Assembly (NCBI GenBank): GCA_963575745.1
Contig: CAUYUJ010001423.1
Coordinates: 65,001-101,401, forward strand
DNA length: 36,401 nucleotides
Origin: Prorocentrum cordatum
Lineage: Eukaryota > Sar > Dinophyceae > Prorocentrales > Prorocentraceae
Reading direction: 5' to 3'
Shown here one piece after another: positions 8,420 to 19,740 of this stretch. Under the pieces are notes generated by a model. It was not told the DNA's origin and did not search any database. It saw only the letters and a list, made by a program, of their open reading frames with translations. Both the position numbers and the translations under genes were made by a program. Every line of letters starts with the position of its first letter. The first letter of the stretch is position 1.

Positions 8420-9780
8420 ACGACTACACCATCATAGAAGCTCGCATACTTTGACTTTGGAGACATACTGTTTGGATTTGGCCAAATACGTTGCTTTCCG
8501 TTGTGACATACACGGGACCACGCAAACACGTCCTTCATACACATGCTGCTATTTTTACGCATGGGACTTCCCCTCACACGCCAGATTACGCATGCACATG
8601 CTGCGGCATGATGGGGCAGCTGTTCCCCAACACAGCTAAGGGACAGGCTTTTTCACGCGCCTCTTGGACACGCCAAGGACTTACATGGGACAGTAATCAT
8701 ACATGTGGACGGTACATACAGTGGACTACATTGTTTTAGCATGCCGACGTGGACTACTTTCGTTGAGTTGACCAAGGGAAGTATACAAGACAGACAGCCA
8801 CCGTTGCTGTCTTTTGGCTCCAACCACGGCTTCTGTATCGTACACTGTCCATCACACTTGCACTGTCCAGCGCTACGTTGCGCTACGCAGCAAGCACAAC
8901 AAGTACCAGCACTACGATCGGCAGCTACGGAAGCACCGACGACAAGCCTCATACATGTGACAACCATATTCGTACAGGACAAAAAAGAGTGACCAATATT
9001 CTGATTCATGGTTTTGCCAATCGCAATTCATCATGCTAGCTACCTCTCGCCGATGAAGGGAACATGCATCGCTTGCTGTAACAAACACTACTGGTATTGA
9101 CCCACCACGGTGTCTCCTATCACGACAGAGGGACTACGTTGTGTTACACATGAGGCTTCACACACACACACACACGCGTCTCACATACTTATGATTTCAC
9201 ACCATAGTGACATCCATTGTCACGCCTGAATCGTTACAACATTCGATATCAGGTGAGAATGACCCTACTAGGAGTCATTTTGGGTTTTCTGGTGCCGAAA
9301 CACGGGTACGACGCGTGCTGCGCAAGATTTTTTCCAGTATCTACTGTACCGCGGACAATAGAACAGTCAGCATTTACTTTTGTGTAGCTGTGCTTACGTT
9401 TTCCAAACACAGAGCCGAAGGCCTACATTACCGTTGCCTATTTTGTCTCATCCATGGCTTCGTGCATCAGCTGTCTGCCCTACGAGCACTGTCTAGCGCC
9501 GCGCTACGCAGCACCAGACCCACGTCAGCCTCCACGACACGAGCACACTCTACAGTGCCTGCCCCATCCATGGCATGGGAGCCTCGAGGCATACCTCAGG
9601 TAGGGGCACAAAGGGCACGTACAACACATGTTTACTTATGCATGCCCCATACGTGGAAAAAGTAGCCGAAGGCATACTTCAGGTAGTGGCCACAGAACTT
9701 ACCAGGCATACGCCATTGTTTCCCTTGAAGCTACTTGCTTCAGCAGGTCGCGCAGCAACCAAGCTCAAACCAGCTTAATC
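8420..9780. other. Lower-GC island, left half: no recognisable gene
   Basis: Base composition changes abruptly from the GGA array to roughly balanced sequence rich in CATAC, CACA and TACG words. A short (CA)n run is at about 9160-9175. Two near-copies of AGGCATACYTCAGGTAG lie at about 9588 and 9670, and GCGCTACGCAGCA words at about 8877 and 9500. A 152-residue plus frame (9207-9665) has no recognisable domain. The region may be the non-coding part of a larger insertion. Confidence 0.45.
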
Positions 9781-10142
9781 TACAATGATTGCGGCTTTCA
9801 TCGTCTTACATGTTCGCGCCATGCTCCCACGACAAACGCCCTGCATACCATCTGCAGACGGCGCGTTTTATGTGCATATTGACCAGTGGGCAACTGCCGT
9901 GCGCCTCGTCTTCCCATTATCCCTCTCCATTCACGTGACGTTTTCGGAGCCGATGACCAGCGTACCAGGGAGCGAATCTACCCATAGAGCAGCAATGCCG
10001 ACAGTCCACAGAACACTGTGAAGACAACGGCAACGCAGAACCACCACTACTCAAGACTCGACGCAAAGAGCACCAGCGTGAGCTGCTACGCACGGCGCCT
10101 CCCGCGCAATGCGACCCAGCGTCGGCGCAGGTATGCGAGCGC

Positions 10143-12018
10143 ATGTGCTACCCAACAGACGAGACTACACGAACGACGCAAGGTCCGACAAGGTCTACGA
10201 ATTCGTCTCCCTACACTTGGGGTCACGAGTACGCACCAGTACCCGCCGTCAGAGGACGGGCGCGTACAAAGAGGGACACCCACATTACAATCGCCGGCGT
10301 GTCCGACACTAATCGACAACATGTCATGCTCCGACAACAGCGGCTTCAACAGGCTCTCGACAGGTGGAAAACATGCGAGGTGCTCGCACTTCGACGCAGA
10401 CGGCGCGAAAGAAACCTCAAACAGACCTCGTGCAGGATCTTCTACTACCAGCGCGACGAGCGGTGCGAGTTCCAGATGGACGAGGACTGCGGCATACGCA
10501 CCGAGTTCACTCAAGACGACAGGGCCACTTTTCTCAGCCCAATTACCGACCCACAACACAACATCAGTACAGGCTCAGAGCTTCAGTCGTTGACTAATTA
10601 CCCAGCAGACGCCCTCCCCGCATCAAGTGCATCAGTGCTACGCCCACCCTGGTCTTCATGCATGCTGGAGAAGCAGCGTGGACACATGGTGCCACTCTCT
10701 ACGCGCCACCAACCAGAGCGCGTAGAGCTACATGACCCGACAGACTACGAGAGCCAACTATTGAGCGAATGGACAGGATCGGTGCGAGAGGCGCCCGACC
10801 AGTTCCCACCTAGGCCACCCGCGCCACCGACGCACAGCGAGTTAACCTCGCCGACGGCTACCCGTTTCATGTGGCTCCGTATACTATGCCACTTGTTCCC
10901 AACGCCCATTGAGGACATGAGCCCCAGCGCACATTGTGTCCGCTAAGGATGCAACCCCAACTTCATCCGTCCACAATTTACTCGAGAAGTGCCACAACCA
11001 AGCAGCCCACAATTGCAATTCAGCCCCCTCATGACAAGAGACGGAATCAAAACGCCCACGGGCGTCCCAATCCACCATCCCCATTGCAATTTCGTACAAG
11101 GCGAACGTGCGTAGATTCGCGGTGCAGATCGAGGGCATTTCGTATTCGAAGACACATTGCGCGCCACAGCAGCGCATGCCCCTCCCTACATTCATGCCCA
11201 AAAGAGCAAAGCAGGACAGAGCAAGACCCGACGCCACCTACGAATCTACGCCGCCACCTGTAGCACAGATACCAACGCCGCCGACACTGCCTGCACTGCC
11301 GCAGCAGCCTCAACCGACGCCTCTCCGCAGTCCATGGGCCCACATAAACGAGTTAGTATACGACGCAACCGGTTCCGACAGCAGCACAGACGACAACAAC
11401 GCCTGGGCCATAATGGACGGAGCAGCAGACACACAGGGGTTCTACCTCACTGTACTTCACATCGTTGCCTGCGCATAAAGGTGACGACATGTACTACCCA
11501 AGCGGTTGGACAGCCTACTGCCGCCGCGCCAGTGACACGGGCGCCGACGGCTATGGCGACGACCGGTGGCATCGCACGGTATACGTTCACGAACGATCCA
11601 ACACTTACACGTACATATTTTCCAATGGTGACCTAGTACTACCAAGATGGCACAGGTACCTGGATAAGGTCAACAATGAGCTCTGCATGCACCGCGACCA
11701 CCACCAATACTTACCACATCACACACTACGAACCGACTCAGGAGCTTTGCCATTCTCGACCTACCAGCTACCACCCACGACCGACACCACAAACTTCAAC
11801 GCAAGCACGCAATACACGCCGACACCTTTCCACCTCACCCAAAGCCTACAAGCGGCCAACCTAGACTCCATTACGGCAACGACATTGACGCATTTGCCTG
11901 CCACTATCGTAACAACGCGGTATTCAGACTCGCAGTGACCACCAACCAGCGCTTCCAAACACTACTGACAGGTGGACAAGCACCACTGATCCACAACGCG
12001 GTCACAGCCATACAGGAA
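10143..12018 (+). pseudogene. Decayed coding region, A/C-rich, possible reverse transcriptase palm at its 3' end
   Basis: Protein-like sequence continues along the plus strand while changing frame. Frame 3 runs from 10143 to a stop at 10944-10946 and resumes until TAG at about 11110. Frame 1 covers about 11095-11478, with a Pro-rich linker then an acidic stretch. Frame 2 covers 11465-11938 (aromatic-rich, for example YYPSGWTAYC). Frame 1 returns from about 11750 to 12018. The last piece reads NDIDAF at 11878-11895, then FRLAV and LLTGGQAP before GGA repeats take over. Asp in DIDAF and the later TGGQAP spacing resemble motifs A and B of retroelement RTs. That identification is tentative. No YxDD motif is reached, since the array cuts the frame. 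The codons are A/C-rich, unlike LINE-1. Confidence 0.35.
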
Positions 12019-12021
12019 GTA

Positions 12022-12192
12022 GCAAGGAGGAGGAGGAAGAAGAGGAGGAAAAGGAGGAGGAGGAGGAAGTGGACGAGGAGAAGGAGGAAGTGGACGAGGA
12101 GAAGGAGGAACCGTGGGAGGAGGAGTGTGAGTTGGGTGAGGAGGAGGAGGAGGAAGGGGAGGAGGAGGAGGAGGAGGAGGAGGAGGAGGAGA
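12022..12192 (+). repeat. GGA-rich array ending the A/C-rich coding-like region
   Basis: AGGAGG units with AAG and GTGGACGAGGAG interruptions (a 21-bp motif, GTGGACGAGGAGAAGGAGGAA, is repeated) become pure GAG from about 12165. The array follows directly on the coding-like frame and replaces whatever lay downstream. Confidence 0.93.
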
Positions 12193-13142
12193 GTCAAGCT
12201 GGCATGTCCAGGCAGGTCGACCAAGGCAGAGGGCTCTGCCTACTCACACCCCCTCTACGCAGCCTGGCCGTATAGTGTGCAAAGCTTCTGGTTATTCGGG
12301 CGTCTAATTTCCCACGCAACACGAACACTGTATGGTACGTGCCCTTCCGGACGGGGAAGGCGTGGCGGCCGCCGCATCCGAACTCGTACAATCATGTTTG
12401 TGCATGCTTCGCAGTGTGAAGAAGACGTTGCGCTCCCCGCGTACGTCAGTGCAGGATGGACGGCGAAGGCACTCACGAGGCGCAGCCTCTCCTGGCCTGC
12501 GAGTCCACGTGCGAAGCGAACGCGGGGGTGCTGCTGGTGCGCTGCCTCGTCAGCGTCGCACGTCGTGTGCCGCTTGGCCTGGCGGGCGAAAGCGTCTGCG
12601 CCGTGCCCTGGCGTGGACATGTGGCCTCGGGGGGGACCATCTCTCTGTCCTTTTCTGTCGTGCTCCTCCCTCTGCCCCCCCCCTCGCTCGCTCCTCGGCT
12701 CCTCGCTCTCCTGCCCGTTTTTGTCCCTTGCCTGGCCCGCTTTTCTCTGTCGGCCCGTCCCGCGGTCCGTCTAAGAGCCGCGGTAGCCTGGCGTTTGCTG
12801 CAATGTGAGGGGAACCATCTGAGCGGGCGCTCCCATTCGTGAGCGGAACTTTCGAGAGCAATCTCCGCTGCACCTGTGACGAGAGCAGCAGTAAATTTTC
12901 TCGCCCGCGACGCTTGCTGCAGCACACTATCTTCACGTAGGCTGCGGCGTCGGCGACAAGCCGTCGGTGCTGAGTTGCAAATCGTCGTCATCGTTCTTTT
13001 GAAGGGTCGAGTGGGGACCGCAGTTCCTTTCTTTATCGGGCCGGCAGCGTTGGTGGCGGGAGTATTCAAGGAGGGCGACGAGAAAGGGACGCACGAGGAC
13101 GACAAGCATGAACAGAAGGAGGAAGAGGGGTACATAGTATGA
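12193..13142. other. Unique GC-rich stretch, nothing recognised
   Basis: No domain, RNA gene or strong repeat is visible. Open frames of 80-310 residues overlap on both strands and read as arginine-, serine- or proline-rich low-complexity sequence. The minus 311-residue frame (12473-13408) is partly made of the neighbouring GGA array read as poly-Ser/Leu. Confidence 0.5.
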
Positions 13143-13350
13143 TCAGGATGACAATGAGACAGAGGAGGAGATAGAGGAGAAGGATGAGGAGTATTGAGTT
13201 GGAGAACTATGATGAGGATGAGCACGAGGAGGAGGAGGAGGAGGAGGAGGAGGAGGAGGAGGAGGAGGAGGGATGAGCGGAAGAAAGAGGAGGAGGAGGA
13301 GTCGGAGCATGAGGGTGAGGGGGAGGAGGAGGATGAGGCGGAGCAGGGCT
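13143..13350 (+). repeat. Purine-rich GGA/GAT array
   Basis: Irregular GAGGAT and GAGGAG units surround a pure GGA core at about 13222-13270. Same strand sense as the arrays at 8286 and 12022. From 13351 to 13650 the sequence is unique and no gene was recognised. Confidence 0.9.
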
Positions 13351-13651
13351 GAGGGCGAGGAGGAGGCCGACTCGGGGGAGAGGGAGGGGACGGCGGACGT
13401 GCCAGCACCCCTCATTCGACGAGGCCAGCAACCAGCTCTCCACGTGTCGCCAGCACTGTGCAGGCTAACGGGTGCCACAAGACGGGCAGTGCTCCCAACC
13501 AGCCAGTCGATACGAAGGCAGCATTTGTGAGCCTTGGCACCTCGCGCGTTCGCTCAGCCATGCCCTCGGCACGACACCGGCAGTTTTCGGTTCCGTCGCT
13601 TCGCGTATGCCCACCAGCCCATCTAGAAGTGGTTCCCAGACAGCCACAGTA

Positions 13652-14232
<581 letters not shown>

Positions 14233-14329
14233 TGGAGGGGTCTCCCCAACCAGCCCCGAATATTGTTTCAATGGCCAAAAAAGAGGGTGGGGCAGTTCCA
14301 AGTGGCCCTGCACCTTTAGAGCCCGACAT

Positions 14330-14650
14330 ATGGCGGTGTGGGGCCATCATGCGGATCTCTTCGGGTTCGCGTTTGGACCTTTGGGGCCATCTTGGGTCCT
14401 TCTCGGCCCATCTCGGGGCCCTTCTCAGTCCGTTTGGGGCTTTCTGGGGCCGTCTTGATGCATCAGAGGTTTCGGATGCGATGGTTGTTCCTTCGATGTT
14501 GTTTTTTCCTGGTGGCATTACTTGGAGGCTCTGGGCATCGTGTAGCCCCGTAGAGCCATGTTGGAGTCTATCTGGGCCACCTCGGGCCATCTTTCGCGCC
14601 CTCTTGGAACCCACGTTGGGCTATCCGAGGCCATCTTAGGGCCATCCAAG
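14330..14650 (+). repeat. G-rich 12-bp minisatellite, array A
   Basis: Degenerate units of the form TTGGGGCCNTCT recur about every 12 bp, for example in TTTGGGGCCATCTTGGGTCC. The same motif builds arrays near 16535, 26885 and 35845, all G-rich on plus. Glycine/leucine/tryptophan-rich peptides (LGPSxGxLG) in the frames are by-products. From 14651 to 14993 I see no gene. Confidence 0.7.
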
Positions 14651-14993
14651 GCCAGGGCGGACACGATGATACCCATGCGGCCCCCATGTCCAGACTCCCC
14701 AAGGAGGAGCGACCCATGTGTTACAATGTTCCCGTCTTCGACTGGGCAAGGCCTGACAGGGTAGGACAAGGCAAGCAAGGCAGGCCTCCCAGATTTCACA
14801 AAATGGTCCAAGTTGAACCAGGGTGACCTCCATCATGTCACCAAGGCCCCAGGAGGCACCCGACCCTCTCAAGGATGCCCCCAACATGCCCAGCTTCTGG
14901 AAAAACCGAGAGTCGTTCGGCGATGTTCGTCTTCTTGCCTTTTTCGGTTTCCACAGGGCTTAAGTATTCGCCCAGAAGCGCCCCAAGAGAGCC

Positions 14994-15154
14994 TGAAGTC
15001 GGGCCTGTCCCTCTACAGGAGGAATATTCAAAAATAGTCAAAGCATAGTCAGGGGACGACTGTTGTTGACTATTTTTGGCCATTCCTGAATGTTTTTGGA
15101 CTATTTCTATTTGTTCGCCCAAAACCCCCCTGTAGGAGGACACGCCCGACCTAA
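14994..15154. mobile_element. Small TIR element, copy 2 (161 bp)
   Basis: The left end TGAAGTCGGGCCTGTCCCTC pairs with a right end closing in GGACACGCCCGACCTAA. Inside, CAAAAATAGTCAA and TTGACTATTTTTG form a second, exact 13-bp inverted repeat, so the copy is a nested hairpin. The flanking 8-mers AGAGAGCC (14986-14993) and AGATAGTC (15155-15162) agree at 6 of 8, consistent with an aged target-site duplication. No coding capacity. Confidence 0.85.
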
Positions 15155-15308
15155 AGATAGTCCCAAGGGCCTCCAAGAGCAGCCCTGGAGAGCCTCCGAG
15201 AGGGCCCCAGGAAGCCTCGCCCATGATTTAGGGGCCAGGGGCTGCCACCGCGCCAAACTGCCGGCCACCTTCAGCCTGGAGGGTCTCTCCAAAGGGCTTA
15301 GGCGACCC

Positions 15309-15665
15309 GTCCTCCTCCTCCTCCTCCTCCTCCTCCTCCTCCTCCTCCTCCTCCTCCTCCTCCTCCTCCTCCTCCTCCTCCTCCCCCCCTCCTCCCCCTC
15401 CTCCCCTCCTCCTCCCTCCTCCTCCTCCTCCTCCTCCTCCTCCTCCCTCCTCCTCCTCCTCCTCCTCCTCCTCCTCCTCCTCCTCCTCCTCCTCCTCCTC
15501 CTCCTCCTCCTCCTCTCCTCCTCCCCTCCTCCTCTCCTCCTCCTCCTCCTCCTCCTCCTCCTCCTCCTCCTCCTCCTCCTCCTCTCCTCCTCCTCCTCCT
15601 CCTCCTCCTCCTCCTCCCTCCTCCTCCTCCTCCTCCTCCTCCTCCTCCTCCTCCTCCTCCTCCTC

Positions 15666-15690
<25 letters not shown>
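15309..15690 (+). repeat. CCT array, about 380 bp
   Basis: Long CCT/CTC runs carry occasional frame-shifting interruptions (CTCCCCTCC, CCTCTCC), so poly-Leu, poly-Ser and poly-Pro alternate within one reading. It lies 155 bp right of TIR copy 2. Confidence 0.97.
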
Positions 15691-15696
<6 letters not shown>

Positions 15697-15784
15697 TCCT
15701 CGGGTCGCCGACGGTCCGGGGGGAAAGCGTGCAGGGAAGTGCTGCAGCATGGGGCTCACTCAGGCGATCGGAAACAGTGATCAA

Positions 15785-16044
15785 GAGGGCGTGGATTAGT
15801 GGGCGTTTTTGTTCATTCTTTTGCCGATCGGCGCGGGCCCTCGCACCCCCCCCCCTTCCCCCCCATGGAGTAGATCTTGGCTGTTTTTTGGTGCCTGTTT
15901 CACGCGGGCGGAGGCTCCCCCAGAGGGCGCCATGCTGCAAACAGTCGCACTAAACAGAGGTCCGGAGACAGAACCCCCCCCTCCCCCCCTTTCCGCCCAA
16001 TGTCGAAACGACGAATAAAAAACGCTCACGAGGGCGTGGATTAG
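15785..16044. mobile_element. 230-bp element flanked by an exact 15-bp direct repeat
   Basis: GAGGGCGTGGATTAG occurs exactly at 15785-15799 and 16030-16044. The sequence between starts TGGGCGTTTTT and ends AAAAAACGCTCAC. Including the shared G, the ends pair as GTGGGCGTTTTT and GTGAGCGTTTTT. A direct repeat outside short inverted ends is the signature of a transposed element. The 15-bp duplication is longer than the 8 bp seen for the GTCGGG family, so this is a different family or mechanism. The interior has C-runs and no gene. Confidence 0.6.
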
Positions 16045-16534
16045 CGACGGGTCCCGTTTCCATGTGGAATCGCGGATTTCCGCCGCCGACCGAGGCGGCA
16101 CCAGCCGATTTTGGGGAGGGCACCTCCCCCGATCCATGGATTGGGCGACCGCGCGCCAGATCCATGGATCGTTGATCCATGTTTGCGCGCCCCCGAAATG
16201 CAGAGGGACAGGTACCCCACCCGAAGAGGAAGGGTGGGTGTACATCTTGGAGGAGCTGACCTGCCACACCACCGACACCCAGGGTCTGGTGGGACCAGCA
16301 GGTGTTTGCCTACAGTATGCACGTCAACTCTTGACGCTGCGCGCATCCTCACCAGCCCAACCAGGAAGGATGCCCAGGCAAGTCGCATTGATCAGGAAAG
16401 CGTTGGAGCAAGCAGTGGAACCAAGAGGGAGAGCAGCCGGCAAACAGGATCGGGATCAGCCTGAGTAAGCCCAAGAGTCAACCAGAAATGCTTTCGCGGA
16501 TCTTTCGACATGGGAGCGTGTTGACAGCTAACTT
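16045..16534. other. Unique stretch with GATCCATGGAT palindromes and a dispersed repeat
   Basis: Three copies of GATCCATG (two extended to GATCCATGGAT) lie within 16133-16180. At 16259-16335 begins a segment shared with 17150-17210: CTGCCACACCRCCGACACCCAG, then AGCAGGNGKTT and CCTACAG. No coding motif was recognised; overlapping open frames of 115-160 residues exist on both strands. Confidence 0.45.
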
Positions 16535-17010
16535 GGGTAATTTTGGAGGCCTTCGGGGTCCTTTTGGGGCCCTCTCGGGGCCCTCTTGGGACTCTCTTGG
16601 GACCCTCTTGCGGGCCTTGGGTGTGCGGTTGGGACCATCTTGGAGGCGATCTATCAAACAAGGGGGTCGTACATGAGCCCTGTTGCGCCGTTCTTGGGGC
16701 GCTCTTGGACGCTCTTGGGGCCGTATGGGGCCCCTGTTGGGCTCCTCTGAGGCCGTCTTGGGTCATCTTGGACCCATCCTGAGGCCTTACGAGCTCATCG
16801 GAAGCGGAACGGCGAGCAGGCAAACCACATGGAAGCAACCTACGGTTTTCAGGCTTCCTTGGGAGGCTTGCATGGCATTTGGAGCCATCCTGAGGTGGTC
16901 TTGAGGGGTTTTGGAGGCAGGCTGGAAGCTATCTGGAACCACCTCGGACTATCTCGAGCGATCTTGGAGGCAGTCTTGGGAGGTGTGCGGCCCTCTTTGA
17001 GCCACCTGGG
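16535..17010 (+). repeat. G-rich 12-bp minisatellite, array B
   Basis: Units such as TTGGGGCCCTCT and TCGGGGCCCTCT recur every 12 bp at 16545-16610, then more loosely (TTGGGGCGCTCT, TTGGAGGCAGTC) to about 17010, with a unique gap near 16800-16850. It has the same unit and strand as the array near 14330. Confidence 0.65.
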
Positions 17011-17149
17011 GCCGCCTTTGGCGCTCCGACGCCCTGTAGACCGCCCCTTCCCGAACCGGGGATGGGGGGTATGGGGAGGGGGAATCCCTTCCCCAGAGGG
17101 AAAACAGGGGGCTAGCAGAACGAGCCTCCTAAACCACTCACGCCCAGAG

Positions 17150-17210
17150 GGCTGCCACACCGCCGACACCCAGAGAGCCAGCAGGGGGTTCCCTACAGCG
17201 GTCAAGTCCA
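17150..17210. repeat. Second copy of the CTGCCACACC dispersed repeat
   Basis: CTGCCACACCGCCGACACCC is shared with 16260-16283 with one difference. Both copies continue to an AGCAGG...CCTACAG segment, with a few gaps. The two lie about 890 bp apart in the same direction. Confidence 0.6.
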
Positions 17211-18112
17211 CTCAGAAGCTGGCCTGCCAGCGGGTGCCCCGCGGACGTTTCCTACTTCTCAGCGAGCAGGGGAACTACAGACTTGGGCACCTTACGAAGC
17301 TAGAGTCTGGGACGAATTTGCCCCAATGTCTACTTCAGCAAGATTTCAGATCGTTTGTACCTACTGTATCCTTGGGCGGGAGGATGAAAGGGCGGGATCG
17401 CCTCGACCGCGAACGCGCCACAGCCAGCGCTGGAGTATCATCGCAGCGCTTCATGCAGCAGTCGTGGCGGCCCGACCGTCCGCCTGCCGCGACTTGACAC
17501 CCTCGGCCAGTCTCAGCAGTTGTCTATCTCTGGCCTGCATCCCGATCACAATCAAGACCATCTGCTTAGCCACCCGGCAGCCACGCCACCAGCAGACTTC
17601 ACGATCGGAGCGGTCGAGTGGGGTGCGTCCCTGTTCGTGCCCAGAGCTCCGACGTCTTGATTCTCTCACACCGTGGACCCACCGAGGCCTGGACCCCTTT
17701 GCGGGGAAGGTCCCGACCCTTTTCCCAGGGGTAGTTTTCCACCCCGGGGTCATTTTTGAGTCTGGGGGCCCGACAACGGGGGCCGTAGTCTAGAAAAACG
17801 CCAGGGCAGACACGGCTTGATCTTCGGGGATTCCGGCTCCGGGACCCCCTTCCGTCTTGCGGCCAGGCACTGCTGCACAGCGTGTCGCGTCACCGGTCAT
17901 GGCCCACCACGCCGCGGCGCGACGCGCGATCCACGCCGCGGTCCCCGAGCGCCAACGTCCCGAGTCTTCCCCAGGCCCAAGCCCCGCAGGGCGGAGCTAA
18001 ACGCTGCCCGCGTGCAGGGCATGGCGAATCGCCGTCGCCGCTGCCGCGACACGCTGAGCCAGAGTTCCCAACCTGGGCTGGTGGGTTTGTTTTCCACCGC
18101 CACCACCATAAG
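17211..18112. other. Unique stretch, nothing recognised
   Basis: Plus frames of 155-222 residues end here, but neither composition nor motif supports a protein. No RNA gene or strong secondary structure was noticed. Confidence 0.45.
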
Positions 18113-18230
18113 CGTCCTCCTCCTCCTCCTCCTCCTCCTCCTCCTCCTCCTCCTCCTCCTCCTCCTCCCCCTCGTCCTCCTCCTCCTCCTCCTCCTCCTC
18201 CTCCTCCTCCTCCTCCTCCTCCACCTCCTT
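18113..18230 (+). repeat. CTC array
   Basis: About 115 bp of CTC/CCT is interrupted once by CCCCCTCGTC and ends with CCACCTCC. Flanking GGTGGTGGTGG at about 18245-18258 is a separate short GGT run. Confidence 0.95.
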
Positions 18231-19740
18231 CCCCTGGAACTTATGGTGGTGGTGGTGGAAAACAGGCCCATCATGGGCGGCGATCAAAAACGGGTCTTAC
18301 GCGAGAGGACGTAGCGACCTTACGCGGCGGCTTGCGCGGGCCGCCAGCGCGGCACACCACATTGGAGACGAGGGCGCTTCCGCGCGAGCTTACCCCGGGC
18401 AGCTTACGCGCCAATGTCGGCGCAGACGACCCCGTTTTTTTTTTGTTGGCGTCGCTCGCCTCTGCTCACCAGGGCCCTGGTACGCGTCATCACCTGCGCA
18501 CCTCCCTCCGCTGCCCACCCCCTCGCCTCCCGAGGATTTCGGGCCCTACGCCCTGCCCGTGCGCGAGCTGAAGGCGGGGGGGGGGCTGGCCGCCAGCCGC
18601 CGGCCGCGCCGTCGGCTCGCGGGCTCGCGGGCTGTTTTTGTCTTTTGTTGCAGCTGTCTCGCGTCGGGCACAACTCACTGCGGCAGGCTCTGGCCTCCTG
18701 GGCCCCTCGCCGCCAGGGGCCCTCGCCTCAAGGAGTCGCTTTTCGGCCTCCAGGGGTCCCGGGACCGCCAGAAACGGCTCGCGATGCAGCAGCGGCCCTG
18801 GCGCAAGGGTCGGGACTTGCAGGGGGCCCAGGCTGGAAAAATCAAGGCAACGGATCTTTGGATCTGGGATCTGGGGCGGCTGACGCAGCGGTTTGCTGGG
18901 CGCGGTCGGCGCCTCGCACGGCAGAGCATGCGGAAAGTTCGTGCCGTGTCGACACGGCGTCGGTTCCAGTGCGGGTGTTCGAGGCGGAACGCCGCCAGTG
19001 GCCCAGAATCGGCTGATATTGAAGGATCTGACCATCGAAACGCCGCCAATCGGTGCAGGTTGAGCGGCCCGCGCGGTGTCTCAAACCAGCACCGCGTCCA
19101 TCACGGCACGAACTTGCTGCACTATGGGCTGGCCGCCTCTGATCTGTGGTCGTGGAGCGTAGGCCCTCGGCCTGGGCTGGCCCTGGCGGGGGGAACGGCT
19201 GGCCAGGGAGCCTCGGGTGAGGCTGGGACAGGGATGCATCGCTCCAGAGCTTTCTGGAACGCTCTCAGAGCGCCCAGAGCGCTCTGAGAAGGCCGCGGCG
19301 CCCCAGGCATTCTCCAGAACCGCCCAAGCAGGAGGAGTCGCTCCGCTCCTGACCCGCCAGCTCTCAGAGATCCCCGATTTATCCCCTGCGTCCGCCGGTG
19401 GGCTGCAGGCCAACCCTCAGAATTTAGCATTTTGGGTGCTTAGACGTGTGCAGTGTTTCACCTTGCTTCTAGGGCCGCGGCCCCCCCTCGCCGACCCTCA
19501 GGAGTCCCGCTCCGGCGGATCTGCGCGCTTCGCTTCGCTTCGCTTCTCCCTTTCCCATCTGAGCGACGTCGACCGACGGAGTCGACAGCGTAGACTTCCC
19601 GCGCAAGGTCGCGCGTAGGCGTTCTTTCTTCGCGTGGCGTGTCGCGTTTGTTGTGGCCTGCGCAAGCCACCGCCTAAGGTCGCTGGGTCATCATGCGCAA
19701 AGTCCCTACGGGCTTGTCGACTTTTCGCCAATCGACTTGT
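18231..19740. other. GC-rich stretch without a recognised gene, with two adjacent hairpins
   Basis: Overlapping open frames of 100-240 residues occur on both strands; none has a recognisable domain. A T-rich tract ending in TTGCAG (18634-18653) could be a splice acceptor. At 19243-19258, TCCAGA and TCTGGA pair around GCTT. At 19264-19288, CTCAGAGCGC and GCGCTCTGAG pair around CCAGA. CTTCG triplets (GCTTCGCTTCGCTTC) form a small repeat at about 19529-19543. Confidence 0.45.

Noticed and set aside
6966-8639. 557-residue plus open frame
   Set aside because: Most of it is CCT and GGA arrays read as Ser/Pro/Leu/Glu runs; the unique parts show no domain and other frames are equally open.
10018-10593. 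191-residue frame overlapping the A/C-rich coding-like region
   Set aside because: The overlapping frame from 10143 has more aromatic and balanced charged residues and continues further; this one looks like its shadow.
15785-16044. Solo LTR (TG start, near-CA end)
   Set aside because: The ends pair as inverted repeats and the flanking repeat is 15 bp, longer than the 4-6 bp usual for LTR elements; the last bases are CAC, not CA.
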